From: Serratia sp. AKBS12
GTDB lineage: Bacteria > Pseudomonadota > Gammaproteobacteria > Enterobacterales > Enterobacteriaceae
Reading direction: 5' to 3'
Assembly (NCBI RefSeq): GCF_024793895.1
Contig: NZ_JANUSB010000015.1
Span: 496,001 to 560,000 of the forward strand
Length of the DNA: 64,000 nucleotides
The notes under the pieces were generated by a model, which had not been told where the DNA came from, searched no databases, and saw only the letters and a list, made by a program, of their open reading frames with translations. Made by a program: the position numbers and the translations under genes. Below are positions 1 to 9,576 of this stretch, one piece after another (the first letter of the stretch is position 1; the number at the start of each line of letters is the position of its first letter).

Positions 1-2
1 AG

Positions 3-1136
3 CCGGACCGGGTGTGCATGCCGGTAGCCGGCAGCTTGACGCCGTCGGCGGCGGATCCGGAAAATATCGGCCAGCTGTTGCTGACCATGCTGGATGAAGA
101 TGGCACTCCCTTTGACGTTGAACCCCGCAATGTACTGAACCGAGTGTGGCAGATGTTGCGCCAGCGCGGCATGTTCCCGGTGGTAGCGGTAGAGTTGGAG
201 TTCTATCTGATTGACCGACAGCGCGATGCCGAAGGCTATCTGCAACCGCCGTGTGCGCCTGGCACGCAGGAACGCAATGTGCACAGCCAGGTGTATTCTC
301 TGGACAACCTGAACCATTTTTCCGATGTGCTGAACGATATCGACAGCCTGGCGCAAATGCAGGGACTGCCCGCAGACGGCGCGGTGGCCGAAGCCTCGCC
401 TGGCCAGTTTGAAGTGAATCTCAACCATACCGACAACGTGCTGCAAGCCTGCGATCATGCGCTGGCGTTGAAAAGGCTGGTGCGTCAGGTGGCGGAAAAC
501 CACGATATGCATGCCACGTTTATGGCCAAACCCTATGAGGAATATACCGGCAGCGGTATGCATATCCATATCAGCATGGTGGACGGCAACGGGGTCAATC
601 TGTTTGCCGATGCGGATGGCGGCGACTCCGCGCTGCTGCACCGCGCCCTGGCCGGGATGATTGCGCTGATGCCGGCGTCAATGGCGCTGCTGGCGCCCAA
701 CGTCAATGCCTTCCGGCGCTTCCAGCCGGGGATGTACGTGCCGACGCAGGCGTCATGGGGTCACAACAACCGCACCGTGGCGTTGCGTATTCCCTGTGGC
801 GAACCGCAAAATCACCGGGTCGAATATCGGGTTGCCGGCGCCGATGCCAATCCCTACCTGGTGTTGGCAACCGTGCTGAGCGGCATTTTATACGGCCTGG
901 ATCACCCGTTGCCGCTGCCCGAGCCGGTGACCGGTAACGGGCTGGAACAGCAAGGGCAGCCTTTCCCTATTCGCCAGAGCGACGCGTTGTACGAGTTTGC
1001 CGAGCAGCCGGCGATGCAACGGTATCTGGGCCAGCGTTTTTGTCATGTCTATCATGCCTGCAAGTCGGACGAGCTGATGCAGTTCGAGCGTATGGTGACT
1101 GAAACCGAGATTGACTGGATGTTGAAAAATGCCTGA
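3..1136 (+). CDS. Glutamine synthetase family protein, gamma-glutamyl-polyamine synthetase-like (5' partial)
   Basis: The reading frame is open from the window edge, so the N-terminus is missing; 377 codons remain. The first in-window GTG and ATG are probably internal codons. The sequence has the class III glutamine synthetase catalytic core: an EASPGQFE segment (metal and glutamate site) and GSGMHIHIS (ATP site). The family ligates glutamate to an amine using ATP. The PuuP-like permease gene downstream suggests a polyamine or similar amine as substrate, as in PuuA of the Puu pathway. Inference: a cytosolic gamma-glutamylputrescine synthetase-like enzyme. Exact substrate is not readable from the sequence, so no symbol is given. 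Confidence 0.85.
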   Translation, partial: PDRVCMPVAGSLTPSAADPENIGQLLLTMLDEDGTPFDVEPRNVLNRVWQMLRQRGMFPVVAVELEFYLIDRQRDAEGYLQPPCAPGTQERNVHSQVYSLDNLNHFSDVLNDIDSLAQMQGLPADGAVAEASPGQFEVNLNHTDNVLQACDHALALKRLVRQVAENHDMHATFMAKPYEEYTGSGMHIHISMVDGNGVNLFADADGGDSALLHRALAGMIALMPASMALLAPNVNAFRRFQPGMYVPTQASWGHNNRTVALRIPCGEPQNHRVEYRVAGADANPYLVLATVLSGILYGLDHPLPLPEPVTGNGLEQQGQPFPIRQSDALYEFAEQPAMQRYLGQRFCHVYHACKSDELMQFERMVTETEIDWMLKNA

Positions 1137-1240
1137 AAAGAGGTATAAAGTAAGGGCAGTTAAATAACTTTTCGTGCTATGACTTGCGGAATTATTAAGC
1201 CGTAAGGCGGTTTTCCAGTCGATCGCGAAAAGAATTTGTG

Positions 1241-1280
1241 TCAGAAGGCTTCTGGATCTTGTCATCCAGAGGCTTTCTGA
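1241..1280. other. Long imperfect hairpin in the gap after the glutamine synthetase gene
   Basis: Seventeen-base arms (1241-1257 and 1264-1280) pair with two or three mismatches around a six-base loop. The hairpin lies 104 bases after the stop codon and just before a canonical terminator. It could be a 3' UTR structure, a processed small RNA or a protein-binding site. The rest of the 536-base gap (1137-1672) shows no convincing gene. Confidence 0.45.
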
Positions 1281-1303
1281 TGCAAAATATCCCCAATGCA
1301 GAT

Positions 1304-1335
1304 AGCCGACGTTTTAAAGCGTCGGTTATTTTTTT
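1304..1335 (+). terminator. Rho-independent terminator
   Basis: An eight-pair stem (AGCCGACG with CGTCGGTT) around an eight-base loop is followed by ATTTTTTT. It ends the transcript of the synthetase gene, so the permease downstream probably has its own promoter in 1340-1660. Confidence 0.8.
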
Positions 1336-1672
1336 GCATTTTTGTTTTGTAAACCGAGCGTTTCATACACCAAGCGAGGCCGGACTTCGAGCCGGATAGA
1401 TAAACAGGTTTGTTCACGATCAACCAAAACTTTATGGTCGTGACTCATGAGGATAAGAAAGATGGGGCAATTTTTCACTTTAGCACCGGTGCCCGCCGGT
1501 TTCCGCTGCACACGCAGCGATTATGGAGCAGCAGCCAAGGCCGCCTTGACGCGTTATCCAGCTTCCAATACCCCTCTTTTAGAATTCAGTCGCACGTTGC
1601 GAAGTTTCCCCGCAACCTTGAGTCTTGGCGTGTCCATTATCCGCAAGTCTGAAGGTCAGGGGGGGCTGCGCA

Positions 1673-3043
1673 ATGTCCGATAACATCATCAGCGCTGCCG
1701 CTGCGGCACCGCGCCCTCAATTGCGTAAAACCCTGACGTTGCTCCCGGTGGTAATGATGGGTCTGGCTTACCTGCAGCCAATGACCATTTTCGATACCTT
1801 CGGCATCGTTTCCGGCCTGACCGATGGTCATGTCGCGACCGCCTATGCCTTTGCGCTGCTGGCGGTACTGTTTACCGCGCTCAGCTACGGCAAACTGGTG
1901 AAGAAATTCCCATCGGCCGGCTCGGCTTACACCTATGCGCAAAAGGCCATTGGCCCGCACGTTGGCTTTATGGTCGGCTGGTCGTCGTTGCTCGATTATC
2001 TGTTCATGCCGATGATCAACATTCTGTTGGCCAAGATTTATCTGGAAGCCATCTTCCCGGGCGTGCCGTCGTGGATTTTCGTTGCGGCGCTGGTGGCGTT
2101 GATGACGCTGTTCAACCTGCGTGGCATCAAGCTGGTCGCTAATCTGAACTCCATCATCGTGGTGGTGCAGGTTGCTATCATGATCGTGTTCCTTGGCCTG
2201 GTGATCAACGGCGTCTATCACGGCGAAGGTGCGGGCCATCTGGTTAGCAGCCGCCCGTTCTGGTCTGAGGATGCCCACGTGGTGCCGATGATCACCGGTG
2301 CAACCATCCTGTGCTTCTCGTTCCTCGGTTTTGACGGTATCAGTTCGCTGTCGGAAGAGACCAAAGACGCTGAGAAAGTGATCCCGAAAGCAATCTTCCT
2401 GACGGCGCTGATCGGCGGCATTATCTTTATCGTGGTGTCTTACTTTGTGCAACTGTACTTCCCGGACATTTCGCGCTTCAAGGACCCTGATGCCTCACAG
2501 CCTGAAATCATGCTGTACGTGGCCGGCAAGTTCTTCCAGTCGGTCATTCTGGTGTTCTCCTGCGTGACGGTATTGGCGTCCGGCATGGCAGCGCACGCTG
2601 GCGTTTCCCGTCTGATGTACGTGATGGGCCGCGATGGGGTATTCCCGCAGCGTTTCTTCGGCTATGTGCACCCGCAATGGCGTACTCCGGCGCTGAACGT
2701 GCTGCTGGTTGGGGCGATTGCCCTGTCTGCGGTGTCGTTTGATCTGGTTACCGCCACGGCGTTGATCAACTTCGGTGCGTTGGTGGCATTCACCTTCGTT
2801 AACCTGTCGGTGATCTCCCAGTTCTACATTCGCGACAAAATGAACCGTAGCGTTAAAGACACGGTTAATTACCTGATTCTGCCGATCATGGGTGCGTTGA
2901 CGGTGGGTGCACTGTGGTTGAACCTGGAAAGCAGCTCGATGACGCTGGGCCTGGTATGGGCGGCAATCGGCCTGATCTACCTGGCATTCGTCACCCGCAG
3001 CTTCCGTTTGCCGGTGCCGCAAGCCAGCGAAGACCTGGCCTAA
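1673..3043 (+). CDS. puuP: Putrescine importer PuuP-like APC permease
   Basis: A 456-residue amino acid-polyamine-organocation permease with about 12 hydrophobic segments. The start at 1673 (MSDNIIS) follows a G-rich ribosome site at about 1657-1665; an upstream in-frame ATG has no such site. The N-terminal third ([33 protein letters not shown]) and the middle ([19 protein letters not shown]) track E. coli PuuP closely from memory of that protein. It would carry putrescine across the inner membrane by proton symport, feeding the upstream ligase. A terminator separates the two genes, so they may be co-regulated rather than one transcript. Confidence 0.88.
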   Translation: MSDNIISAAAAAPRPQLRKTLTLLPVVMMGLAYLQPMTIFDTFGIVSGLTDGHVATAYAFALLAVLFTALSYGKLVKKFPSAGSAYTYAQKAIGPHVGFMVGWSSLLDYLFMPMINILLAKIYLEAIFPGVPSWIFVAALVALMTLFNLRGIKLVANLNSIIVVVQVAIMIVFLGLVINGVYHGEGAGHLVSSRPFWSEDAHVVPMITGATILCFSFLGFDGISSLSEETKDAEKVIPKAIFLTALIGGIIFIVVSYFVQLYFPDISRFKDPDASQPEIMLYVAGKFFQSVILVFSCVTVLASGMAAHAGVSRLMYVMGRDGVFPQRFFGYVHPQWRTPALNVLLVGAIALSAVSFDLVTATALINFGALVAFTFVNLSVISQFYIRDKMNRSVKDTVNYLILPIMGALTVGALWLNLESSSMTLGLVWAAIGLIYLAFVTRSFRLPVPQASEDLA

Positions 3044-3054
3044 GCGCATCAAAA

Positions 3055-3074
3055 GGGTTGCACGTGTGCAACCC
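3055..3074. repeat. Perfect inverted repeat after puuP
   Basis: GGGTTGCAC and GTGCAACCC pair perfectly around a two-base centre, 12 bases after the permease stop codon. There is no T tract, so it is probably a transcript-end stabilising hairpin or a binding site upstream of the real terminator. Confidence 0.5.
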
Positions 3075-3102
3075 TGAGTAAGACTGAACAGTCAGAATCC
3101 GA

Positions 3103-3130
3103 AAGGCCGCCGTTGCGGCCTTTTTTTTTT
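3103..3130 (+). terminator. Rho-independent terminator of puuP
   Basis: AAGGCCGC pairs with GCGGCC plus the start of the T tract around a CGTT loop, followed by ten T residues. It lies between the convergent puuP and sbcB genes. Confidence 0.9.
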
Positions 3131-3134
3131 GGCC

Positions 3135-4562
3135 TCACCCGACCAGTTGCTTGCCGTAATCGAACAGCGATTTCAGCAACGCCAGTTTGGCGCTATCACC
3201 TTCATGCAGGTTGTATAACGCTTCCAGTTGCAGCACATAATTTTGCACTTTTTCGGCGCTGAGCGCCGTCTGGCGATGTTGCAGCCAGCGACGTTGCTCG
3301 CCGTCATCCAGCGTATTGGGGTAATTACGCGCGCGGAAACGGAACAGTAGCTCCTGCATACGGTCATCGTTGAAGGTCAAATCCAGTGCCGGCAGGTTTT
3401 GCGGTTTGGTCTGCTGAATGATTTTCATCGCCGCTTTGTCGGCGTCGCTGAAGAAACCGTCATACAGCCTGGCATCGACGTCATCGCTGGCGGCAAAGGG
3501 CTCGGCTTCGGCATACAGCGCCACCACCTTTTCGCGAACTTCCGGATGCTGGCGCAGGATCTGCAGATTGTTCAGACAGGCCTGGCGATCGATGCCCAGC
3601 CGATCGGCATTCTCCGGCAGCAGCGTTTTTGCCGGCGCCAGCACCGGGCATTTGTTGATATGCACCAGCTTGATCGGCACCGGCGGCCGATCGGCGCTGA
3701 GCCGATCGCGGCGGGTATACAGTCGCTCACGCAGCTGGTCGGCGTCCAGTTTCAGCAGCGGCGTAATGTCGCCGGCCAGGTCGCACACGATCAGCGCATT
3801 TTTGTTGTCCGGATGCCAGGCCAGCGGCGCAACCCAGCTGGTGTTGCTGCGTGCGGCGCCAAACATGCCGGAGACGTGCACCAGCGGCGTCATTTCGGCA
3901 ATGTCGATCAGCGCGTTCAGCTTGTGTTTATTGCGGTGTTGCAGCAGATAATCAAACAGCCGCGGCTGGGCCTGACGTACCAGCTTGGCCATGGCGATGG
4001 TGGCATACACGTCGGACATCGCGTCGTGCGCCTGCTCATGCGCGACGCCGTTGGCGCGCGTCAGGTGCTCAAGCCGGAAACTGGGGAAGCCGTCGTCGTT
4101 TTCTGGCCAGGTGATGCCCTCAGGGCGCAGGGCGTAGCAGGCACGCATCACGTCGAGCAAGTCCCAGCGGGAATTGCCGTTCTGCCAGCTGTAGGCATAA
4201 GGGTCGTAAAAACTGCGATAGAAGATGTTACGGCTGACTTCGTCATCGAAGCGAATGTTGTTGTAGCCAACGATGCAGGTGCCGGGGACGCTGAAGGCTT
4301 GGTGTATCTGGCGGGCGAACTCCGCTTCGCATACGCCTTTTGCCAGCGCTTCCTGCGGCGTTATGCCGGTAATCATCACCGCTTCCGGGTCGGGCAGGTA
4401 GTCATCGGCCGGGGTGCAGTAGATCACCAGCGGCTCTTCGATAATATTGAAATCGATGTCGGTACGCACGCCGGCGAACTGCGCCGGGCGATCCAACGAA
4501 GGACTTTTGCCGAAGGTTTCATAGTCGTGGAAGTAGAATGTGGCCGGTGCCTTGCTGCTCAA
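3135..4562 (-). CDS. sbcB: Exodeoxyribonuclease I
   Basis: A 475-residue protein matching ExoI in length and sequence. The DEDDh exonuclease residues are visible: D13 and E15 in FHDYETFG, D106 in NNIRFDDEVS, and H179 with D184 in AHDAMSD. These equal the E. coli set with a two-residue offset. The C-terminal part carries the SH3-like and helical domains. ExoI degrades single-stranded DNA from 3' ends, acts in mismatch repair, and suppresses recBC phenotypes when lost. It is transcribed leftwards, convergent with puuP, with a small membrane-protein gene 71 bases upstream on the same strand. Confidence 0.97.
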   Translation of the reverse strand: MSSKAPATFYFHDYETFGKSPSLDRPAQFAGVRTDIDFNIIEEPLVIYCTPADDYLPDPEAVMITGITPQEALAKGVCEAEFARQIHQAFSVPGTCIVGYNNIRFDDEVSRNIFYRSFYDPYAYSWQNGNSRWDLLDVMRACYALRPEGITWPENDDGFPSFRLEHLTRANGVAHEQAHDAMSDVYATIAMAKLVRQAQPRLFDYLLQHRNKHKLNALIDIAEMTPLVHVSGMFGAARSNTSWVAPLAWHPDNKNALIVCDLAGDITPLLKLDADQLRERLYTRRDRLSADRPPVPIKLVHINKCPVLAPAKTLLPENADRLGIDRQACLNNLQILRQHPEVREKVVALYAEAEPFAASDDVDARLYDGFFSDADKAAMKIIQQTKPQNLPALDLTFNDDRMQELLFRFRARNYPNTLDDGEQRRWLQHRQTALSAEKVQNYVLQLEALYNLHEGDSAKLALLKSLFDYGKQLVG

Positions 4563-4633
4563 AATCGCATCTCTTCAGTCGCGTAGGAATATCTCCCTAT
4601 TGTAACGGCGTGCGGCGCGATGCCAAGCAGTGG

Positions 4634-4858
4634 TTATGCTTTCACGTTGAAATGCGCGTTGTTGCGCATGCTGTCCGTAGCAATGGTGTGCGGATTTTTG
4701 GCATGCGGATTGATTGCGGCCTTTGCCATCTGGCCGCTCTGTTGTGCAGATTGTTGCGATAGCCGTTCACCCAGCGTATGTACACTCTGGATCACCGCCA
4801 GCCAGAACAGCGTGCAAAATAGCACAACGCCCAGCCATACTTTTTGATTGTAGCTCAT
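4634..4858 (-). CDS. Small single-span membrane protein of unknown function
   Basis: A 74-residue protein. The ATG at 4858 is chosen over a GTG six bases earlier because a CGGAG ribosome site sits five bases before it. Residues about 8-27 form one strongly hydrophobic segment (VWLGVVLFCTLFWLAVI), and the rest is a polar Gln- and Ser-rich tail with His and Asn near the end. That pattern suggests an inner-membrane anchor with a short soluble tail. It precedes sbcB on the same strand and could share its transcript. I do not recognise a family. Confidence 0.55.
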   Translation of the reverse strand: MSYNQKVWLGVVLFCTLFWLAVIQSVHTLGERLSQQSAQQSGQMAKAAINPHAKNPHTIATDSMRNNAHFNVKA

Positions 4859-5108
4859 GGTCACTCCGAAAGAGACGGGAATATTTGCGCTGATTAAAAC
4901 AAACGCAACATAAATAAGATATCAACGCATGGGAAATATCTTATCTGCCGTGGCGGAAGAGTGTTACCAACAGGCGATTGATGTTTCAGGATATTCCTTA
5001 AGATAATATTAAGAAGCTCATTGTTTTTTCGTGCGTATTCTATTGATGATGCGTTTAATTTCCACCGCATACAATCCGTCTCATTCAATGCCAATGTGGA
5101 TGATTACA

Positions 5109-6218
5109 ATGAAAACCTTACTGTTGACGGGTGCTACCGGCTTTCTCGGGGGGGCGGTGCTTGAGAAGATACTTATTGAAAAACAGCCGGTTACTTTCCT
5201 GTTATTGGTACGAGCCAATAATCCTGAACAGGGTTTGGCACGTATTAAGGATAATATGTCCAAGTTTAATCTTGCGCCTGATTTATTTGATAATCTTAGC
5301 GAAGAAAATATTCTATTAGGGGATTTGTCGGAGCCGGAAGGTTTTTTATCGGACATTCGAATTAATCAGGTAACGCATGTTATCAATTGTGCGGCGGTGG
5401 CGTCATTTGGCAATAATCCGCTTATTTGGAAAGTTAACGTTGAAGGTACGATGGCTCTGGCGAAGAGAATGTCGCAGGTCGATGGATTGCAACGCTTTTT
5501 GCACGTTGGTACCGCCATGTCCTGTGCGCCGGAGCAGGGGGCGCTGGTGTCGGAAAGCGGCGAGTTTGAACCGGACGCCGAGCACCTGGTGGAATATACC
5601 CGTTCAAAATCCACCATCGAACAGCGCATGCGCCGTGAATTGCCACAATTGCCGCTGGTGATTGCCCGGCCTTCGATCGTGGTCGGCCATACGCGCCTCG
5701 GCTGTCAGCCATCGAGCAGCATTTTCTGGGTGTTCAGCATGGCGCTGATGCTGCGTAAATTCATGTGCTCGCTGCAGGACAATATCGATGTCATCCCGGT
5801 TGATTACTGCGCCGACGCGTTAGTGATGCTGCTCAACAGCGAACGATTGGAAAATGACCTGTACCATATTTCTGCCGGCGAAGAGTGCAGCGTCAGTTTT
5901 GCCGACATAGATCGGGCCATGGCGGCGGCGTTGGAAACTGCGCCGGTCGGCGATCGCTATGCGCAGGTCAGTTATGACGCACTGGTGCAGATGCGCCGGC
6001 AGTTGAAAGACATTTTCGGCCCGTGTAATGAACGTCTGATGCTCAAGGCGATGCGCCTGTATGGTTCATTCGCCATGCTCAACGTACGGTTCAGTAATGA
6101 AAAAATCCTCAAGCTGGGCATGCCGAAACCACCGCGCTTCACCGATTATATCGCGCGGTGCGTCCACTCTACGCGTGGCCTGTCGATCCCGCAGCAGATG
6201 GTGGTGGATTTCAAATAA
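5109..6218 (+). CDS. Extended SDR, fatty acyl-CoA/ACP reductase-like (NAD-binding 4 type)
   Basis: A 369-residue protein starting at M of MKTLLLTGATGFLGG; a GTGGA ribosome site lies eight bases upstream, and earlier ATGs would extend into an unrelated hydrophobic leader. It has the nucleotide motif TGATGFLG (residues 8-15) and the catalytic YTRSK typical of extended SDRs. The overall pattern (NCAA..ASF near residue 100, ARPSIVVG near 200) matches the thioester-reductase or male-sterility subgroup. That family reduces acyl thioesters or epimerises NDP-sugars; here an acyl-thioester role is an inference. It has no lipid or polyketide genes beside it. The upstream 200 bases are AT-rich. Confidence 0.7.
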   Translation: MKTLLLTGATGFLGGAVLEKILIEKQPVTFLLLVRANNPEQGLARIKDNMSKFNLAPDLFDNLSEENILLGDLSEPEGFLSDIRINQVTHVINCAAVASFGNNPLIWKVNVEGTMALAKRMSQVDGLQRFLHVGTAMSCAPEQGALVSESGEFEPDAEHLVEYTRSKSTIEQRMRRELPQLPLVIARPSIVVGHTRLGCQPSSSIFWVFSMALMLRKFMCSLQDNIDVIPVDYCADALVMLLNSERLENDLYHISAGEECSVSFADIDRAMAAALETAPVGDRYAQVSYDALVQMRRQLKDIFGPCNERLMLKAMRLYGSFAMLNVRFSNEKILKLGMPKPPRFTDYIARCVHSTRGLSIPQQMVVDFK

Positions 6219-6222
6219 GCGT

Positions 6223-6969
6223 TTACCAGGACGAGGACGACCAGAATACCCGGCCCAGCACGATCAACTGCTCTTTACGCTGCTGGTAGCTGAGCTGTTC
6301 GTCCTGGTATTCTTCGCGGTTCAGCGAGCGGATGATCACCCCGCCGTCCGGCTGTTCGATCAGGATTTTGACTCGCAGCAGGTTGCCGTGGCGAATGGCG
6401 TAGGTTTTTCCTTCGCGGATGCGCGTGTCGTCGGTATTGATGCCGACCACGTCGCCGTCCTGCAGGCGTGGTTCCATGCTCGAGCCGGAAATGCGGATAA
6501 TGCGCGCGGCATTGACCGGCACGCCCATCTTGTGCAGGTAGTAGCGGCGGAATATCAGTGAAAATGCTTCGAGATCGACAATGTCATAGCAGCCGTCGCC
6601 GGCAGAGAAATCGATGTCCAGCAGCGGGATCTCCACAAACTCTTCCCGATCCTGCTCGGTTTCTTCCCAGACCACCGGTTTTAGCCGCGCAGGCTGAAAG
6701 TCGGATTCTGCCGCAACGTTATCAAAGGGTTTTGCCAGCAATTTTTCATGAAAAACGTCAAGCCAACCGGTGGGCAGACTGAGCCTGGCCTCAATCCGTC
6801 TGGCGAGATTATCGCCAAGATTGCGGCAGGATTTGTCACCGGTAATTTGGCTGAGCGTGGGCGCGGAAGATTCAACCAGTCTGGAAAACTCGTGTTGATT
6901 GATGCCGTTGCGCGCATAGCGTGCCATCAGGTCGCGCAGATTATTGCGCCGTATTTCTTTGATTTCCAT
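6223..6969 (-). CDS. XRE-type HTH / S24 peptidase-like repressor (CI/LexA-like)
   Basis: A 248-residue protein with an N-terminal helix-turn-helix (about 8-65) and a C-terminal LexA/CI peptidase-like domain (about 115-240). The Ser-Lys dyad is present as S164 in SGSSMEP and K201 in LLRVKIL. An Ala-Gly pair (A123-G124) sits where cleavable repressors have the scissile bond. Such proteins repress their own and neighbouring promoters and can self-cleave in the SOS response. No phage genes accompany it. It is convergent with the SDR gene (4 bases apart) and divergent from the amidase gene, with repeated GCTAAAA half-sites in between. Whether it is RecA-responsive is not visible. Confidence 0.82.
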   Translation of the reverse strand: MEIKEIRRNNLRDLMARYARNGINQHEFSRLVESSAPTLSQITGDKSCRNLGDNLARRIEARLSLPTGWLDVFHEKLLAKPFDNVAAESDFQPARLKPVVWEETEQDREEFVEIPLLDIDFSAGDGCYDIVDLEAFSLIFRRYYLHKMGVPVNAARIIRISGSSMEPRLQDGDVVGINTDDTRIREGKTYAIRHGNLLRVKILIEQPDGGVIIRSLNREEYQDEQLSYQQRKEQLIVLGRVFWSSSSW

Positions 6970-7011
6970 CGGCCGATAATCGCACCGTTTGGCAAAAAGT
7001 GGAATATCCTG

Positions 7012-7050
7012 TTGCTAAAAACTTGCCCTCAATTTAGCAATCCGCTAAAA
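7012..7050. promoter_or_regulatory. Candidate operator array for the S24 repressor
   Basis: TTGCTAAA (7012-7019) and TTTAGCAA (7033-7040) form a perfect inverted repeat. TTAGC (7034-7038) and GCTAA (7044-7048) form a second, closer one. Three GCTAAA half-sites therefore fall within 39 bases, 43-81 bases upstream of the repressor start. The spacing suits a CI-type dimer site controlling both divergent genes. Binding is inferred. Confidence 0.5.
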
Positions 7051-7142
7051 GTGGGGGAGCCGCGAGGAACCGCCGCGCCTGTTTTGCCTATCATGACGAT
7101 CGGTAAGCAGCATCTGCGGCAACCACCAAGAGGGAATCTGCG

Positions 7143-7910
7143 ATGTTCACTATTGATTACAACAGTTATCGGTCGGTAGCCAGCTTTAATCGCCGCGTGC
7201 GTTTTCTGGTGTTGCATTATACCGCGCAAAACTTTGCCGACTCGATAACCTCGCTGACCGGACCTGCCGTCAGCGCGCACTATCTGGTGCCGGATCCGGG
7301 CGATCAAAGTTATCGTGATGCCGGCTATGGCGATCTGCGTATTTTCAACCTGGTGGATGAAAACGAACGCGCCTGGCATGCCGGCGCCAGCCAGTGGGCT
7401 GGGCGCACCAATCTCAACGACACCGCCATCGGTATTGAAATCGTCAATATGGCGAGCGGTGACGGCGAGGATATTCACTTCCCGCCGTTCAATTCCCAAC
7501 AGATCGATGCGGTGATCCAGCTGACGCGCAATATTTTGCAGCGCTATCCGGACATTTCGCCGGTTAACGTGGTGGCGCATTCGGATATCGCCCCTGGTCG
7601 CAAAAGCGATCCAGGCCCGCAGTTCCCCTGGTTGCAACTGTATCAGGCCGGTGTGGGAGCCTGGTATGACGCCGCAGTGCAGCATCGCCATCAACAGTAC
7701 TATTGCCGTCACGGCCTGCCTGAACGCTCGGCGCTGCTGGCGCTGTTCGCCCGCTACGGTTACGACACTTCTGCTGCCGGCAGCGATGAAGGCTACCGTC
7801 AACTGGTGCGCGCCTTTCAGTTGCATTTTCGTCAGCGCCAATATGATGGCGTGATGGACGCCGAAACGGCGGCCACCTTGCAGGCACTGGTGGACAAGTA
7901 CGGCGCTTGA
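7143..7910 (+). CDS. N-acetylmuramoyl-L-alanine amidase, AmiD-like without signal peptide
   Basis: A 255-residue zinc amidase with the AmpD/AmiD catalytic fold (residues about 18-175) and a C-terminal peptidoglycan-binding-like domain (about 190-255). Likely zinc ligands are H25 (LVLHYTA), H146 (VVAHSD) and D156 (GRKSDPGP); E99 lies in the IGIEIVN strand. It aligns by eye with E. coli AmiD along its length, but AmiD begins with a lipoprotein signal, whereas this protein begins directly at MFTIDYNSYR after a good AAGAGGGA ribosome site. It is therefore predicted to be cytosolic. It would cut the lactyl-amide bond of muropeptides, perhaps in recycling like AmpD and so affecting beta-lactamase induction. 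Confidence 0.85.
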   Translation: MFTIDYNSYRSVASFNRRVRFLVLHYTAQNFADSITSLTGPAVSAHYLVPDPGDQSYRDAGYGDLRIFNLVDENERAWHAGASQWAGRTNLNDTAIGIEIVNMASGDGEDIHFPPFNSQQIDAVIQLTRNILQRYPDISPVNVVAHSDIAPGRKSDPGPQFPWLQLYQAGVGAWYDAAVQHRHQQYYCRHGLPERSALLALFARYGYDTSAAGSDEGYRQLVRAFQLHFRQRQYDGVMDAETAATLQALVDKYGA

Positions 7911-8105
7911 CGTCTGCCGGCTTGCCGCGAGCCGCTGGTTTGCTTGAATAGCGTACCGTTAGCGGGCTGGAATAGGGGTGAGATCATAAAGCAGGCGCTT
8001 CAGGTTTTTGCCAGGCTGCTAAAGTGGGTAAGATAACGGCATTGAGAGTTGTGTCGCATAGCCACAAACCTGTATCTTGGTGTCATTGTGGCCGTAAGCA
8101 AATGA

Positions 8106-8453
<348 letters not shown>

Positions 8454-8506
8454 CCTGCGGTCAGCGCCGGCGCAGGGCGCTGTTGCCATTGCGCCTGCAT
8501 ACCCAC

Positions 8507-8530
8507 AAACCCGCACCAAGCGGGTTTTTT
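8507..8530 (+). terminator. Rho-independent terminator of tmaR
   Basis: AAACCCGC and GCGGGTTT pair around ACCAA and are followed by a T run, 54 bases after the tmaR stop codon. Confidence 0.9.
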
Positions 8531-8609
8531 CATTCTGGCCCGTGCGGTTTGAGCATAAGCGCCTGCGGCAGGCCTGTGCCGCGATTGCGCGGCGAACCGA
8601 AGCCGTTGC

Positions 8610-9455
8610 TTAGCCGTGCAGCAGCAGCGAAATCTTCGGATACCTCTGACAGATAAATTCAACGAATGCCCGCACTTTCGGCGTCGTCAGGCGCCTTGAG
8701 GTGTGTAACACCCAGAGTGCAACTTCCATTCCCGTCACGGTTCCCCACTGCACCAGTTCGCCAGCTGCAAGCTGGCTACCGATTATCGAGCGTGGCAGCC
8801 GTGCCACGCCGCCGCCGGCGATGGCTGCATCGCGGATCATCAGAAACGAAGAAAACTTCATTCGCGGTATGGGGTCGAGGACCAGGCGGCCCTGATCCAG
8901 ATCCCAGAGAGTTGGCTGGAAGTTTGAAAATACCAGCGCGGGTACCGGGCTGACCTGACCCGGGGGCGGCATTGCAACCGAAGGCGCGGCCACTACCACC
9001 TGCCTATCTTCGGCAACACACCGGCCGATGAGGCCATCGTCGGGTCTGGGGTTGATGCGGATGGCAACGTCAAAATGTTCTTCGACCAGATCGACCATGC
9101 GATCCTCGGCAACGACTTCGAGGGTGATTTCCGGGTAGGTGGCACAAAACTCGGCGGCGATGCGCCCCATCGACAGCTGGGAGAATAGCACCGGCGCTGC
9201 GACGCGTAAGTGACCGCGCGGCGTCGAAAGCCCTTCCTGAACCGATGTCATGGCTTCGCCCAGTTCGTTTATCGACCCGGTGGTGCGCGCCATCAACATC
9301 TCTCCCGCTTCGCTAAGCCGCAATCCACGGGGGCTGCGCTCAATCAGCCGCACGCCGAGCTGTTCTTCCAGATCGGCTATATGGCGTGACAGAGTGGCCT
9401 TGGACCTGCCGCTGGCACGGCTTGCCTTGCTCGCCTGGTCAGCTTCTGTTTTCAC
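8610..9455 (-). pseudogene. LysR-family regulator lacking the N-terminal part of its HTH
   Basis: The frame encodes 281 residues. It enters the LysR family inside the helix-turn-helix (RASGRSKATLSRHIADLEEQLG) and continues normally through the effector-binding domain to the end. The usual first 18-20 residues (a start such as MD-LR-F--V-E-GSF) are absent. Codons before GTG 9455 show an in-frame TAA five codons upstream and no ribosome site, and no other frame restores the missing helix. I therefore read it as a 5'-truncated, probably non-functional gene whose upstream partner DNA was replaced. A GTG-initiated short form cannot be excluded. Confidence 0.65.
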
Positions 9456-9576
9456 GCTGACTTCGCGTTACTGGCAGCGTTTCAGGATGTCAGCTGGTGA
9501 CTGTCGGCAAGCAACGGGTGTATTTCTTGGGCTGACAGCGGGCCGGGCAGCAGAATGCTGACCCTGTGTTCCTTGT

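Noticed and set aside
1637..2452. A 271-codon frame on the minus strand
   Set aside because: Antisense of the puuP gene with His/Gln/Arg-rich translation typical of a shadow frame.
3399..4586. A 395-codon frame on the plus strand
   Set aside because: It is fully antisense to sbcB, whose product has all active-site residues; the plus frame has low-complexity composition and no family features.
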